This document shows, in pieces, positions 47,571-56,960 of a DNA stretch of 64,000 nt. The stretch lies in assembly GCF_039595395.1 (NCBI RefSeq), contig NZ_JBCNLP010000001.1:1178001-1242000 (forward strand), given 5' to 3'. A program made the position numbers and the translations under genes. Origin of the DNA: Novosphingobium sp. Its GTDB lineage: Bacteria; Pseudomonadota; Alphaproteobacteria; Sphingomonadales; Sphingomonadaceae. The number at the start of each line of letters is the position of its first letter. The stretch's first letter is position 1. Under the pieces are notes generated by a model. The model searched no databases. It worked only from the letters and a program-made list of their open reading frames with translations, and had not been told where the DNA came from.

Positions 47571-48032
47571 ATGATCGAGACCGTCCGACAGGCCCTGCGC
47601 GATGCGGGGCATGGTGACACCATCCTCGCCTTTGCCGAGGGCACGCGCAGCGCTCAGGATGCGGCGCGGTCCATCGATTGCTCGGTGGCGCAGATCGCCA
47701 AATCCATCGTCTTTCGCGCCGGTGAGGAGGTCGTGCTGGTGATCGCTTCGGGCGCTCACCGGATCGACCGGGGCAAGGTCGCCGCGCTGATCGGCCTGCC
47801 CGTCAAACCCGCCGATCCGGCCTGGGTGCAGGAAAAGACCGGCTTTGCCGTGGGCGGTGTCGCCCCGGTGGGCCATGCCTGCCGCGTCGTCACGGTCATC
47901 GACCGCGAACTGCTGGCGCTCGACCCGCTGTGGGCGGCGGCGGGTTCGCCGATGCATGTCTTCCGCACCACGGCAGAGCAGTTGATCGCCATGACCCAGG
48001 GCACGGTCGGTGAGGTGAAGCAGGACCTTTAA
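47571..48032 (+). CDS. YbaK/ProX-family aminoacyl-tRNA deacylase
   Basis: A small trans-editing enzyme that hydrolyses mischarged tRNAs (for example Ala- or Cys-tRNA-Pro). The 153-residue protein has the conserved Lys in IAKSIVFRAG, the GGVAPVGH motif and a C-terminal SPMHVFRTTAEQLI block, typical of the ProX/YbaK domain. Which mischarged tRNA it edits cannot be told. It overlaps the convergent DUF3422 gene by four bases. Confidence 0.88.
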   Translation: MIETVRQALRDAGHGDTILAFAEGTRSAQDAARSIDCSVAQIAKSIVFRAGEEVVLVIASGAHRIDRGKVAALIGLPVKPADPAWVQEKTGFAVGGVAPVGHACRVVTVIDRELLALDPLWAAAGSPMHVFRTTAEQLIAMTQGTVGEVKQDL

Positions 48033-49366
48033 TGGCCCCCGGCAGCCCCCGTCGCCTTGGTCTTCAGGTGATGCACGCTGCGCCACACCACGAAGATCAG
48101 CACCGGGATCAGCAGGGCGTCGGTCATCTCCGGCAGATGCAGCCCGGCATGGCCCAGCGCTTCCTCCAGATGATGCAGCAAATTCAGCGCGTAATAGCTG
48201 ATCGCGAAGACCGAGAGGCCTTCCACCGTATGCTGCAGCCGCAGTTGCAGCTCGGTGCGCCGGTCCATCGAGGCGAGCAGGTCGCGGTTGCGCCGCGCCA
48301 GCGCCGTATCGACGCGGGTGCGCAACAGGTCGCTGGTCCATGCCGCCTGACGCGACAGGTCGTCGATGCGGCGGCTGAAGGCCTCGCAACTGCGCATGGC
48401 GGGCAGCAGGCGCCTTTCGGTGAAATCGTCGAAGGAGCGATAGCCCTCCACCGGTGACACCGCGAGGCGCCGGATGCGGTCGATGCAGATCTCCGAATAG
48501 GCGCGCGTCGCGCTCATGCGATAGCGGGTCGAGGCGGCGATCTGGGCCAGCGAGGCGCTCAGCGCCGTGAGCTGTTCGAGGATGTCGCCATCATCCGTAT
48601 CGGCCTGCGCCACCTGTATGGTGATGGCGGTCAGTTCCTTTTCCAGCGCGGTGATGGCGGGCGTGGCCGCCTGCGCCTCGGGCAGGCCCAGCAGCGCCAT
48701 CTTGCGGTAATTGCCCAGTTCCAGCACGCGCTGCAGCAATTGCGAGGCCTCGATGCCGGTCATGCCGCGATCATGGATCAGCAGGCGGCCGCAGCCATCG
48801 GGGTGGAGGCGGAAATCGCTCCACAGCCGGGCCTTGCCATGCGCCGCGTCCGAGATGATCAGATCGTCGAAGGCGAAATGGGCATGGACCGTCGCTTCGG
48901 AGGGCTCATGGCGCACGAGGCTGATATGGCTGGAGCGGATGATGCTGCCCGGCAGCGCCGCGATCCAGTCGGACACCTCCGCGAAGGGGGCCAGATCGAA
49001 CAGCTCGCCCTCATGGCCGGGGGCGATGAAGGTGTAGGTCATGAACTCCGCATGGCGTTCCCAGGCAAAGCCGAGCGCCCCGAATGGCCGGGTGAGGAAG
49101 CGGATATCCTCGGCCAGCGGCGGCCCGTCGGGGGCGAAATGCCGGCTGAGCAGCGCCAGACCCTCGCGCGCGTCCTGCGGGCTGGCCAGCATCACGATCT
49201 GCAGCATGCGCGCCGGGGCGACGACATGGGGCATCTTGCGCACATGCATTTCGGTGGAAAGCGAGGCGCGCAGCGGGTGGTTCCGCTCGGGCTCTATGAA
49301 GGGGAACGGGGTGGTGGAGACGGCCGGATCGGTCCCTTCACGCATGATGTCTGTGCAACCTCGCAT
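48029..49366 (-). CDS. DUF3422 family protein with C-terminal membrane segments
   Basis: An uncharacterised alphaproteobacterial family. The 445-residue protein starts with a short polar leader, then NHPLRASLSTEMHVRKMPHV typical of DUF3422, and has FAWERHAEFMTYTFI near residue 100. A long helical region ends in two hydrophobic segments (LSVFAISYYALNLLHHL, LLIPVLIFVVWRSV), giving a CorA-like overall shape. A second start at 49345 is equally possible. Confidence 0.8.
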   Translation of the reverse strand: MRGCTDIMREGTDPAVSTTPFPFIEPERNHPLRASLSTEMHVRKMPHVVAPARMLQIVMLASPQDAREGLALLSRHFAPDGPPLAEDIRFLTRPFGALGFAWERHAEFMTYTFIAPGHEGELFDLAPFAEVSDWIAALPGSIIRSSHISLVRHEPSEATVHAHFAFDDLIISDAAHGKARLWSDFRLHPDGCGRLLIHDRGMTGIEASQLLQRVLELGNYRKMALLGLPEAQAATPAITALEKELTAITIQVAQADTDDGDILEQLTALSASLAQIAASTRYRMSATRAYSEICIDRIRRLAVSPVEGYRSFDDFTERRLLPAMRSCEAFSRRIDDLSRQAAWTSDLLRTRVDTALARRNRDLLASMDRRTELQLRLQHTVEGLSVFAISYYALNLLHHLEEALGHAGLHLPEMTDALLIPVLIFVVWRSVHHLKTKATGAAGGH

Positions 49367-49489
49367 CGGATTGGGAAACAGCTTCGAAGATCATCGCACC
49401 GGGCGTAAGGCGCGATGGTTACGGGCGCATAACACACAATGCGCGCGCGGGGAGTTGGGCAAAGGGTCCATGGGGGCGAAGGGTAAGGT

Positions 49490-49825
49490 TCAGATCGCCA
49501 TGCCGCCCCATGCCTCCACCCAATGGGCGAGACGCTTTTTCAGCGCGTGATCGCGTCCGAAGCGCAGATCATCCTGCTTCAGGCGCTCCACCACCTCGAA
49601 GGTGAAGGCCTGCGCGCCATGCTGATGCCACGCCTCCTGCAAGGCGCGATGCGGGTTGGCGCCCTGACGCAGCGTGAACCACAGGCGGTTCTGGATCGTG
49701 GCCAGATCGGGCGCCCTGCCGATCCACAGCTGGTCCGTGGCGGTGCAGCGCAGGGCGTAGATACCCGCCTCCACCTTGCGTTCCTTATAGGCGGTCAGCG
49801 CGGCGCGCCTGTCTTGCGTGGTCAT
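49490..49825 (-). CDS. GIY-YIG domain protein
   Basis: A 111-residue protein consisting almost only of a GIY-YIG nuclease fold: GIYALRC near residue 22 and LWIGRAPDL (in place of YIG) about 12 residues later, with a conserved Arg after. Small single-domain members have been linked to DNA repair or endonuclease activity, but most are uncharacterised. ATG 49825 has GGAG 6 bases upstream, better than the ATG at 49840. Confidence 0.75.
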   Translation of the reverse strand: MTTQDRRAALTAYKERKVEAGIYALRCTATDQLWIGRAPDLATIQNRLWFTLRQGANPHRALQEAWHQHGAQAFTFEVVERLKQDDLRFGRDHALKKRLAHWVEAWGGMAI

Positions 49826-49940
49826 ATCGTCTCCATCCATCCGGAAAGAGGGGGCTTATATTATCCGGGTATATTGACTCGCAAGTGGCAATCATTCATC
49901 CGGGCATAATAATGCCCATTGCCATCAAGGAACCATCTTC

Positions 49941-50819
49941 ATGCCTGTTGTGAGCGCCCATGGCATCGATCTGGCCTATGAGAGTTTCGGCGATGAGGCG
50001 GCTCCAGCCTTGCTGCTGATCGCGGGGCTGGGCACGCAGATGATCCGCTGGAGCGAGGATTTCTGTACCAGACTGGCTGGGCGTGGCTTTCGGGTGATCC
50101 GTTTCGACAACCGCGATTCAGGTCTCTCAACGCATATCAGCGATGCGCCCGCGCCCGATTTCGCGGCGCTGATGGCGGGCGGACGCCCCGTGGTCCCCTA
50201 TGCGCTGGCTGATATGGCGCAGGATGCCCTTGGCCTGCTCGATGCGCTGGCGATCGAGCGCGCCCATCTGGTCGGCCGCTCGATGGGTGGCATGATCGCG
50301 CAGATCATCGCCGCCTCAAACCCGGAGCGGACGCTCTCGCTGACCTCGATCATGGCCACGACCGGCAATCCGGCCCTGCCGCCTCCCGCGCCGGAGATCA
50401 TGGCGATGCTGCTGGGCCCCACGCCCGATCCCATAAGCGATGCGGCGGCCTTCCTGCGGCACCGTCTGGCGTTTGCCCGGTGCATCGCCGCCCCCGGCCT
50501 GCCTTTCGACGAGGCGGAGCATCGCGCGCTGGCTCTGGCGGAACTGCGCCGGGGCTGGCAGCAGGGCGCCACCGCCCGCCAGATCGCCGCCATCGCGGTC
50601 GATGGCGACCGTCGTGACAGGCTGGCCCACGTCACCGCGCCCGCGCTGGTGATCCATGGCAGTGCCGACCCGCTGTTTCCGCTGCCTCACGGGCAGGACA
50701 CGGCCTCGGCCATTCCCGGGGCCCGCTTCATGCCGGTCGAGGGGATGGGGCATGATCTGCCCGCACCGTTCCACGCCGCCGTGATCGATGCCATCGCGCA
50801 AGTGACCGGAGGGGCTTAG
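49941..50819 (+). CDS. Alpha/beta hydrolase
   Basis: 292 residues, cytosolic. The nucleophile lies in GRSMGG (Ser114); HGSADPLFPL carries the acid and GMGHDLP the His. The N-terminal VVSAHGIDLAYESFG layout matches the TAP/epoxide-hydrolase-like branch, but the substrate cannot be read. It converges with the PP2C-like gene with a four-base overlap. Confidence 0.85.
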   Translation: MPVVSAHGIDLAYESFGDEAAPALLLIAGLGTQMIRWSEDFCTRLAGRGFRVIRFDNRDSGLSTHISDAPAPDFAALMAGGRPVVPYALADMAQDALGLLDALAIERAHLVGRSMGGMIAQIIAASNPERTLSLTSIMATTGNPALPPPAPEIMAMLLGPTPDPISDAAAFLRHRLAFARCIAAPGLPFDEAEHRALALAELRRGWQQGATARQIAAIAVDGDRRDRLAHVTAPALVIHGSADPLFPLPHGQDTASAIPGARFMPVEGMGHDLPAPFHAAVIDAIAQVTGGA

Positions 50820-51637
50820 CCCACCCTGACCCAGATGGCGGAGGCATCGTCGCTCGGCTTGAAGCGGGGGTAGAGATGCGATTGCGCATCGTCACGCTCG
50901 ATGGCGCGCAACTCCTCGATCAGCGCGGTCAGGCCGCGCCGGGGCAGCGCCTCGAACAGGCTGGCCGGGTCATAGAGGCCGTAAGCATCGAACAGCGCGG
51001 AAAAGCCGTCGGACATCAGCAGCAATTCGTCACCCTTGCGCACCGGCATCTCGCGATAGCTGGTCGCCTCTCGCGACTCCTGCGCGTCGACCCCCAGCAC
51101 CCGCCGCTTCGGGCGGTTGCGCGCCGCGCGCCGGTCCGCCAGCACCTCGGGCGAGCGCACGCCGCCTGCCGTCGCCCCCGCGCCCAGGGCCAGAGCCGCC
51201 GCCTGCTCGCGCCGCCGGTCAGGTTCGGGCGTGACGAAGGAAACTTCGCCCCCACGACGATGCAGTACGGGGCAATCGCTGGCATAGGCGCAGCGCAGCA
51301 CATCGCCCTCCAGCGACACCACCGCGAAGGCGGCGCTGGGGATTTCCCACAAGGCGAGGGGGTCGCGCTGCTTCTCCCGGTGATAGGTGGCTTCCACGAG
51401 CTCGAATACGCTGTCGCAGATCGTCTCCAGCGGGCCAAAGGCCTGCGTGAAGGCCCGGTCCGCCGTCGCGGCCAGCCATGCCGCCCCGCCGCGCGATCCC
51501 AGCAGGCCGGGTTCGCCCAGATCGGTGGCGCCGTCGATCACCCATGCGTGGCGGTCGCCGCAGCCGAGGCGGTCGTCATTGGCGACCTCGACCTTGCCGG
51601 CGATGCTCGCCATCTGGATCAGGTCGAGATGCAACAT
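50816..51637 (-). CDS. PP2C-family serine/threonine phosphatase-like protein
   Basis: A metal-dependent phosphatase of 273 residues from ATG 51637, preceded by AAGGTGA. The motifs are HAWVIDGATDLGE (metal-binding Asp), LLLMSDGFSALFDAY and the terminal DDASAIWVRV. It has no membrane segment. The target is unknown; no partner kinase is adjacent. The frame extends 28 residues upstream but without Shine-Dalgarno support. Confidence 0.78.
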   Translation of the reverse strand: MLHLDLIQMASIAGKVEVANDDRLGCGDRHAWVIDGATDLGEPGLLGSRGGAAWLAATADRAFTQAFGPLETICDSVFELVEATYHREKQRDPLALWEIPSAAFAVVSLEGDVLRCAYASDCPVLHRRGGEVSFVTPEPDRRREQAAALALGAGATAGGVRSPEVLADRRAARNRPKRRVLGVDAQESREATSYREMPVRKGDELLLMSDGFSALFDAYGLYDPASLFEALPRRGLTALIEELRAIERDDAQSHLYPRFKPSDDASAIWVRVG

Positions 51638-51717
51638 GGGGGTCACCTTCAGGGAATCAGGAATGGGCCTGATATCAGAATGATGCGTGATCCTGCCCGC
51701 GGCAAGGGGGCGTGGGA

Positions 51718-52512
51718 TCAATCCTCGCGCTGCTGCAGATAGGCGGTGGGCGAAACGCCCAGCAGGCGCCGGAACATGGCGGCAAAGGCGCTGGGGCTGT
51801 CATAGCCATGCTCCAGCGCGACCTCCAGCACCGAGGCGCCCGAAGCCAGCCGGGGCAGGCTGAGCAGCAGGCGGGTGCGGCGCAGCCAGGCGCCGAAACT
51901 CATGCCCAGTTCGCGGTGAAACAGGCGGGCCAGCGTGCGGGCGCTGACATGGATCTCCTGCGCCAGCCCCTCCAGCGTGACGGTCGCCGCGGGATCGGCA
52001 ATGATCCTGTCACACAGGCGCATCAGCCGGGGATCGCGCGGCAGGTGGATATGCAGGTCGAGGCGGGGGGCGGCCCCGATCTCGTCGAGGATCAGTTGCA
52101 TCACCCGCTCGTCCCGCCCGCCTGAGGGGTAATCGAGCGGGATGCGCGTGGCGGCCACAATCGCCTCGCGCAGAAAGGGCGAGACCGCGATCACCTCGCA
52201 GGCCCGAGGCAGGTCGGTGCGCGCATCCTCACGCACGAAAACAGTGCGCATCGAGACGTCGCCCGCGATGCGGATGGCATGGTCCTGCCCGCCGGGCATC
52301 CACACCGCGCGGCCCGGCGGCACGACCCAGCTTCCGTCCCCGCCGCTGACGGTCATCACCCCGCTCAGCGTGTGGATCAGTTGCGCGCGGGCGTGGCGAT
52401 GGGGGGCGATATGCTCGCCATGGGGGTGATCGCTGGCCAGCGCCGTGACGGGCGTGGGCGCGCGGTCGCAATCCTCATGGGTGCGCGGCCGGTGGAGAGA
52501 CAATCTGTCCAT
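51718..52512 (-). CDS. AraC family transcriptional regulator
   Basis: 264 residues: an N-terminal cupin-like sensing domain (HRHARAQLIHTLSGVMTVSG, PPGRAVWMPGGQDH) and a C-terminal double helix-turn-helix (TLEGLAQEIHVSARTLARLF, HGYDSPSAFAAMFRRLLGVS). It is divergent from the second efflux operon, 87 bases away, and probably controls it. The frame continues far upstream through the efflux gene on the other strand; that part is an antisense artefact. Confidence 0.85.
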   Translation of the reverse strand: MDRLSLHRPRTHEDCDRAPTPVTALASDHPHGEHIAPHRHARAQLIHTLSGVMTVSGGDGSWVVPPGRAVWMPGGQDHAIRIAGDVSMRTVFVREDARTDLPRACEVIAVSPFLREAIVAATRIPLDYPSGGRDERVMQLILDEIGAAPRLDLHIHLPRDPRLMRLCDRIIADPAATVTLEGLAQEIHVSARTLARLFHRELGMSFGAWLRRTRLLLSLPRLASGASVLEVALEHGYDSPSAFAAMFRRLLGVSPTAYLQQRED

Positions 52513-52599
52513 ACCGCGACGACAGATGTCATTCCCGCGCGAGAAGGGCAAGCCTGTTGCGGTTACGGACAGGGGCTCCCAGCCATCGAGTGAAACGCT

Positions 52600-54063
52600 G
52601 TGCCCGACCCTTCTTTCCGCCGCGCGATCTGTGCTGCCCTGTCTTCCACCTTGCTGGCCGGATGCGTCTCCGCGCCCAAGGCGCCGCCTGCCTCGACCAT
52701 CCCCGTGCCGGAGCGCTTGACCGACCAGCCTTTTTCCGGGGCGCCCGTTTCGGCATGGTGGCGGCTCTATCGCGATCCGGCGCTCGATGCGCTGGTGGAC
52801 GAGGCGCTGGCCAACAACCGCGATCTGCGCGCGGCCTCGGCCCATTGGCAGGAGGCGCGCGCCCTGCTCGGCAAGGCGAAGGCCGAGCGTCTGCCCATCA
52901 CCACCCTGTCCGCTGGCGTGGGCGAGGGCAGCACGCTTCAGGACCAGATCACCACCGCATGGCTGGGCACCAGCACGATCCGCACCGGCCCGCGCTACGA
53001 TCTGGGCGGCGATGTGTCCTGGGAGCTGGATCTGTCCGGGCGGCTGAAGGCGCAGCAGCGCGCCGCCCAAGCCGATGCTCAGGTTTCGGCGGCTTTGCTC
53101 GATGGCGTGCGGATTGCGGTGGCGGCGGATGTGACCGGCGCGTGGCTGCGCGCCTGCGGGTCGGCGCATCAGGCGGCGGTGGCGCGCGATCGGCTGGCAC
53201 AGGCGAGGCAGGGCCGTGATCTGGCCGAAGCCTTGCGCGCATCGGGTGCGGCTGTGCCCGCCGATGTGCTGCGCGCCGATGCCGAGGCGGACGCCATCGC
53301 CGCCACCATCCCGATGCTGGAGGCCGCGCGCCATGATGCGCTGGCCGAACTGGCGGTGCTGTCCGGTCATCTGCCGCAGGAGGTGCCTCCAGCCGCCGCT
53401 GCCTGCGCGCGCCTGCCCATGCTGGCTGCCGACGTGCCGGTGGGCGATGGTTATGCCCTGCTGCGCCGCCGCCCCGATCTGCGCGCCGCCGAGCACCGGC
53501 TGGCCGCCAGCACGGCGCGCATCGGTGTGGCGGTGGGCGATCTCTATCCGCATATCGCGCTGAGCGCTCAGCAGGCGGTGTCCTCGCCCACGCCGGGCGG
53601 GTTGGTTGCGCGCAGCAATATGGTCTGGCGGATCGGGCCGCTGCTCGACTGGAGTTTCCCGAACATCGGCGTGGCGCGGGCGCGGGTCCGTCAGGCGCGT
53701 GCCGGAGAGGTCGCGGCGCTGGCCGCTTATGATGGCGCGATCCTCATGGCCTTCAAGGAGGTCAATCAGGCCGCGCGCGATTACGGCGCGGCGCTGGAGC
53801 GGCAGGCGGCCTTGGCCCATGCGGCGCGGCGCAGTGCCTTGGCCGATGATCTGATGCGCCGCCAGCGCGCGGCGGGCGGAGCGACGGCGCTGGAAGCTCT
53901 ATCGACACAGCGCGGCGCCAGTGAGGCTGCCGCTGCTTTGGCGTCCGCCGATCTGGATGTCGCAGCGGCGCAGCTCCGCCTGTTCAAGGCGCTGGGCGGC
54001 GGGTGGGAGCAGGCTCCCCCCCGTCAGCCAGCCCGATCTTTCCCGAACCCCTTCCGCAGGTGA
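52600..54063 (+). CDS. Efflux outer-membrane factor, NodT-type lipoprotein (second system)
   Basis: 487 residues, with lipobox LAGC (Cys at about 22) after a short signal. Family blocks are AWWRLYRDPALDALVDEALA, DVSWELDLSGRLKAQQRAAQ and RRRPDLRAAEHRLAASTARI. It parallels the gene at 37721 but is clearly divergent. A GTG start is assumed because it gives the cleanest lipoprotein signal. It is followed after 8 bases by the fusion protein. Confidence 0.9.
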   Translation: MPDPSFRRAICAALSSTLLAGCVSAPKAPPASTIPVPERLTDQPFSGAPVSAWWRLYRDPALDALVDEALANNRDLRAASAHWQEARALLGKAKAERLPITTLSAGVGEGSTLQDQITTAWLGTSTIRTGPRYDLGGDVSWELDLSGRLKAQQRAAQADAQVSAALLDGVRIAVAADVTGAWLRACGSAHQAAVARDRLAQARQGRDLAEALRASGAAVPADVLRADAEADAIAATIPMLEAARHDALAELAVLSGHLPQEVPPAAAACARLPMLAADVPVGDGYALLRRRPDLRAAEHRLAASTARIGVAVGDLYPHIALSAQQAVSSPTPGGLVARSNMVWRIGPLLDWSFPNIGVARARVRQARAGEVAALAAYDGAILMAFKEVNQAARDYGAALERQAALAHAARRSALADDLMRRQRAAGGATALEALSTQRGASEAAAALASADLDVAAAQLRLFKALGGGWEQAPPRQPARSFPNPFRR

Positions 54064-54071
54064 TCCCCGCC

Positions 54072-55166
54072 ATGACTGAAACCACCCCATCCTCCTCCTC
54101 GGCCAGACGCCGTCTGCTGGTGCTGGCCGCCTCGGGCGCTGTTGCTGTGGGGGCCCTCGCTTTTGGCGTCCATTGGTGGACGCAGGGCCGCTTTCTGATC
54201 GAGACCGACAATGCCTATGTCCGCGCCGATGTGGTGACCATCGCGCCGCGCGTGGCGGGCATGATCGTCGCGGTTGCAGTGGCGGACAATCAGCGGGTGA
54301 GGGCCGGGGATATTCTGGCGCGCATCGATGATCGCGATTACCGCATGAAGGTGGAACAGGCCCAGGGCGCTTTGACCGAGGCCGAGGCAGGCGTTGCGGA
54401 GGGGCAGGCGCGGATCGCCAATCTGGATGCGCGCGCGGTGCAGCAACGCAGCCTGATCGCGCGGGATGCCGCCGCCACGACCGCGCGCGAGGTCGAGGCG
54501 CATCTGGCCGCATTGCAAGCCCAGCGTCAGGATACTCTGGCCCGGCAGCATGTCACCAGCGACCAGTTGCAGCAAAGCGCTCAGGCTGAGCGCAGCAAAA
54601 GTGTTGCCGGGGTGGCGCAGGCGCGGGCCACGCTGGCTGCCTCCCGCGCACAGGTACAGGTGCTGGCCACCGAGCGCGAGGCCGCCATCGCCGATCTCGC
54701 CAAGGCGCGGGGCATGCTGCAGCAGGCGCATGCAGCATTGGCTGCGGCAAGGCTCGATCTGGAGCGCACGGTGATCCGCGCGCCGGTCGATGGCACGGTG
54801 GGGCAACGGGCCCTGCGGGTGGGGCATTATGCCGATGTCGGCACGCCGCTGATGGCCGTGGTGCCGATGGCGCCCTATGTGGTGGCAAATTACAAGGAGA
54901 CCCAGACCGACCGTATCCGCCCCGGCCAGAGGGTTGAGGTTTCGGTGGATGCTCTGGGCGGCGCGGTGCTGAAGGGGCGGGTGGACAGTCTCGCGCCCGC
55001 CTCCGGCGCGCAATTCGCGCTGCTGCCGCCGGACAATGCCACGGGCAATTTTACCAAGATCGTCCAGCGTATTCCGCTGCGGATTCGTTTCGATGGGGGG
55101 CAGGCAAGGTTGGACGATCTGCGCCCCGGCATGTCGGTGGAAACCAGCGTGGATACGCGGCCATGA
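54072..55166 (+). CDS. Membrane fusion protein, EmrA/HlyD-like (second system)
   Basis: 364 residues: cytoplasmic Ser/Arg-rich head, membrane anchor (about 15-33), ETDNAYVRADVVTIAPRVAG, a helical hairpin (about 95-240), then RTVIRAPVDGTVGQRALRVG and a terminal barrel. The frame begins earlier at 54003, but ATG 54072 gives the family start just after the outer-membrane factor. Its last four bases overlap the transporter start. Confidence 0.92.
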   Translation: MTETTPSSSSARRRLLVLAASGAVAVGALAFGVHWWTQGRFLIETDNAYVRADVVTIAPRVAGMIVAVAVADNQRVRAGDILARIDDRDYRMKVEQAQGALTEAEAGVAEGQARIANLDARAVQQRSLIARDAAATTAREVEAHLAALQAQRQDTLARQHVTSDQLQQSAQAERSKSVAGVAQARATLAASRAQVQVLATEREAAIADLAKARGMLQQAHAALAAARLDLERTVIRAPVDGTVGQRALRVGHYADVGTPLMAVVPMAPYVVANYKETQTDRIRPGQRVEVSVDALGGAVLKGRVDSLAPASGAQFALLPPDNATGNFTKIVQRIPLRIRFDGGQARLDDLRPGMSVETSVDTRP

Positions 55167-56734
55167 GCGTGGCGCCGCAGGCCGATCACGTCTCCCTGCG
55201 CGGCTGGGTGGCGGTGCTGGGGGGCGTGGTGGGCTGCTTTATGGCGGGGATGAATGTGCATGTCACCAATGCCTCGCTGCCCGATGTGCGCGGGTCTCTG
55301 GGGGCGTCCTTCGAGGAAGGATCGTGGATCACCACCGCCTATCTGGTGGCCGAGATCATCGTCATCCCCATGACCGGCTGGCTGGTCAGCGTGTTTTCGA
55401 TGCGGCGGGTGCTGATGGTGGGAACGGGGGGCTTTGTGGTTTTCTCGATCCTCTGTTCCACCGCGCCCGATATCACCACGATGATCGCGGCGCGCGCCTT
55501 GCAGGGCGCGTTCGGCGGCGTGCTGATCCCGCTGTCCTTGCAGATCATCGTGACGGAACTGCCCGCCTCGAAGCATCCTTTCGGCATGGCGTTGTTTGCG
55601 GTGTCAAACAATGTGGCGCAGGCGGCGGGGCCCTCGCTGGGGGGCTGGCTGACCCAGGCCTATAGCTGGCGCTGGATCTTCTATCTTCAGGTGCCGCCCG
55701 GCCTGTTGCTGCTGGCCGCCATCGGCTGGGCCATGCCGCGCGGGGAGGCGCGCATCGAAAAGCTGCGCGAGGGCGATTGGGCCGGGATCGCCGCCATGGC
55801 ACTGGGGCTTTCGGCCTTGCAGATCATGCTGGAAGAGGGCGGGCGCAAGGACTGGTTCTCGTCCAGCTTTATTGTCGAGGCCGGCATGGTTGCTGTGATC
55901 TGCCTGCTGGTCTTTATGGTGATCGAGTTGAGGCGCAAGAACCCGTTGATCAATCTGCGGCTGCTGGCGCAGGGGAATTTCGGGCTCGCCAGCCTGATGC
56001 AGTTCATCTTCGGCGCCATCGTCTTTGGCGTGGTCTTTCTGGTGCCCAATTATTTCGCCGAGACGCAGGGTTACAATGCGCAGGACATCGGCATGACGAT
56101 GATCCCTTACGGCCTGATCCAGTTCGTCATGTCCTTTGCCACGCCGCGTCTGATGCGCTGGACCAGCACGCGCACCATCATCATCGCGGGCTTCGTCATC
56201 ATGGCGGCGGGCTGTTTGATGAACATCCATCTCGACGGCGATGCGGCGGCCAATGTGATCGTGCCCTCGCTGGTGGTGCGCGGGGTGGGGCAGAGCTTTA
56301 TCGTGGTGGCACTGGGCGTGATGGCGATGCAGGGCATGGCGAAAGCCGAACTGGGCTCGGCATCGGGGCTGTTTTCCACGGTGCGCAATGTGGGCGGGGC
56401 GATCGGCATCGCTCTGGCCAGCCAGTTCGTGGTCGAGCGCGAGAAGCTGCATGCCGCCCGCATCGGCGAGGCGGTGACGCCCTTCTCGCAAGCCCTGCAG
56501 CGCCGCATGGTGGAGGCGGCGGATGTGCTGATCGGCCATCCTGTCGACAGCCATGCCGCGCTGCAGGGCAAGGCTGCCGAGCCGGTGCGTCAGCAGATCC
56601 TCGCGCTGATCGATCGCAACCTTCATCATGAGGCACTGCTGCTGGCCTATAGCGATGCCTTTCTGGTGGCTGGGGGCTGCATGCTGCTTTGCGCGGCGGG
56701 CAGTCTGCTGCTGGGGCGGAGCAAGTCGTCATGA
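55163..56734 (+). CDS. DHA2-type MFS multidrug transporter, EmrB-like (second system)
   Basis: 523 residues with about 14 hydrophobic segments. NVHVTNASLPDVRGSLGASF and SWITTAYLVAEIIVIPMTGW identify the EmrB group. It is a proton-driven exporter in complex with the two upstream products. The start overlaps the fusion-protein stop (ATGA), indicating coupling. Roughly 220 bases after it hold no gene I can support. Confidence 0.93.
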   Translation: MSVAPQADHVSLRGWVAVLGGVVGCFMAGMNVHVTNASLPDVRGSLGASFEEGSWITTAYLVAEIIVIPMTGWLVSVFSMRRVLMVGTGGFVVFSILCSTAPDITTMIAARALQGAFGGVLIPLSLQIIVTELPASKHPFGMALFAVSNNVAQAAGPSLGGWLTQAYSWRWIFYLQVPPGLLLLAAIGWAMPRGEARIEKLREGDWAGIAAMALGLSALQIMLEEGGRKDWFSSSFIVEAGMVAVICLLVFMVIELRRKNPLINLRLLAQGNFGLASLMQFIFGAIVFGVVFLVPNYFAETQGYNAQDIGMTMIPYGLIQFVMSFATPRLMRWTSTRTIIIAGFVIMAAGCLMNIHLDGDAAANVIVPSLVVRGVGQSFIVVALGVMAMQGMAKAELGSASGLFSTVRNVGGAIGIALASQFVVEREKLHAARIGEAVTPFSQALQRRMVEAADVLIGHPVDSHAALQGKAAEPVRQQILALIDRNLHHEALLLAYSDAFLVAGGCMLLCAAGSLLLGRSKSS

Positions 56735-56960
56735 GCGTTATGTTGTCATCGCGGAAACAAGCTGATAATCGTGGCCGTGCATGTCGGAGTTCGGTGCTGT
56801 GATCCTGAAGTAAAAGCATTCGCGCGACTGTCGCCTGTATTCTGGCAGACATCGCGCATGCCCGGCCCGCTTGAGGCCCGATCCTTACAATCCGGCAGAA
56901 CAGACCCTCGCCGCATCATGGCGCGCGACACTGCGTCTGTCGGACACAGATCCGAGATGC

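Noticed and set aside
52513..53820. N-terminal 436 residues of the frame that ends in the AraC gene
   Set aside because: Antisense to the outer-membrane factor; the AraC domains begin only after 52512.
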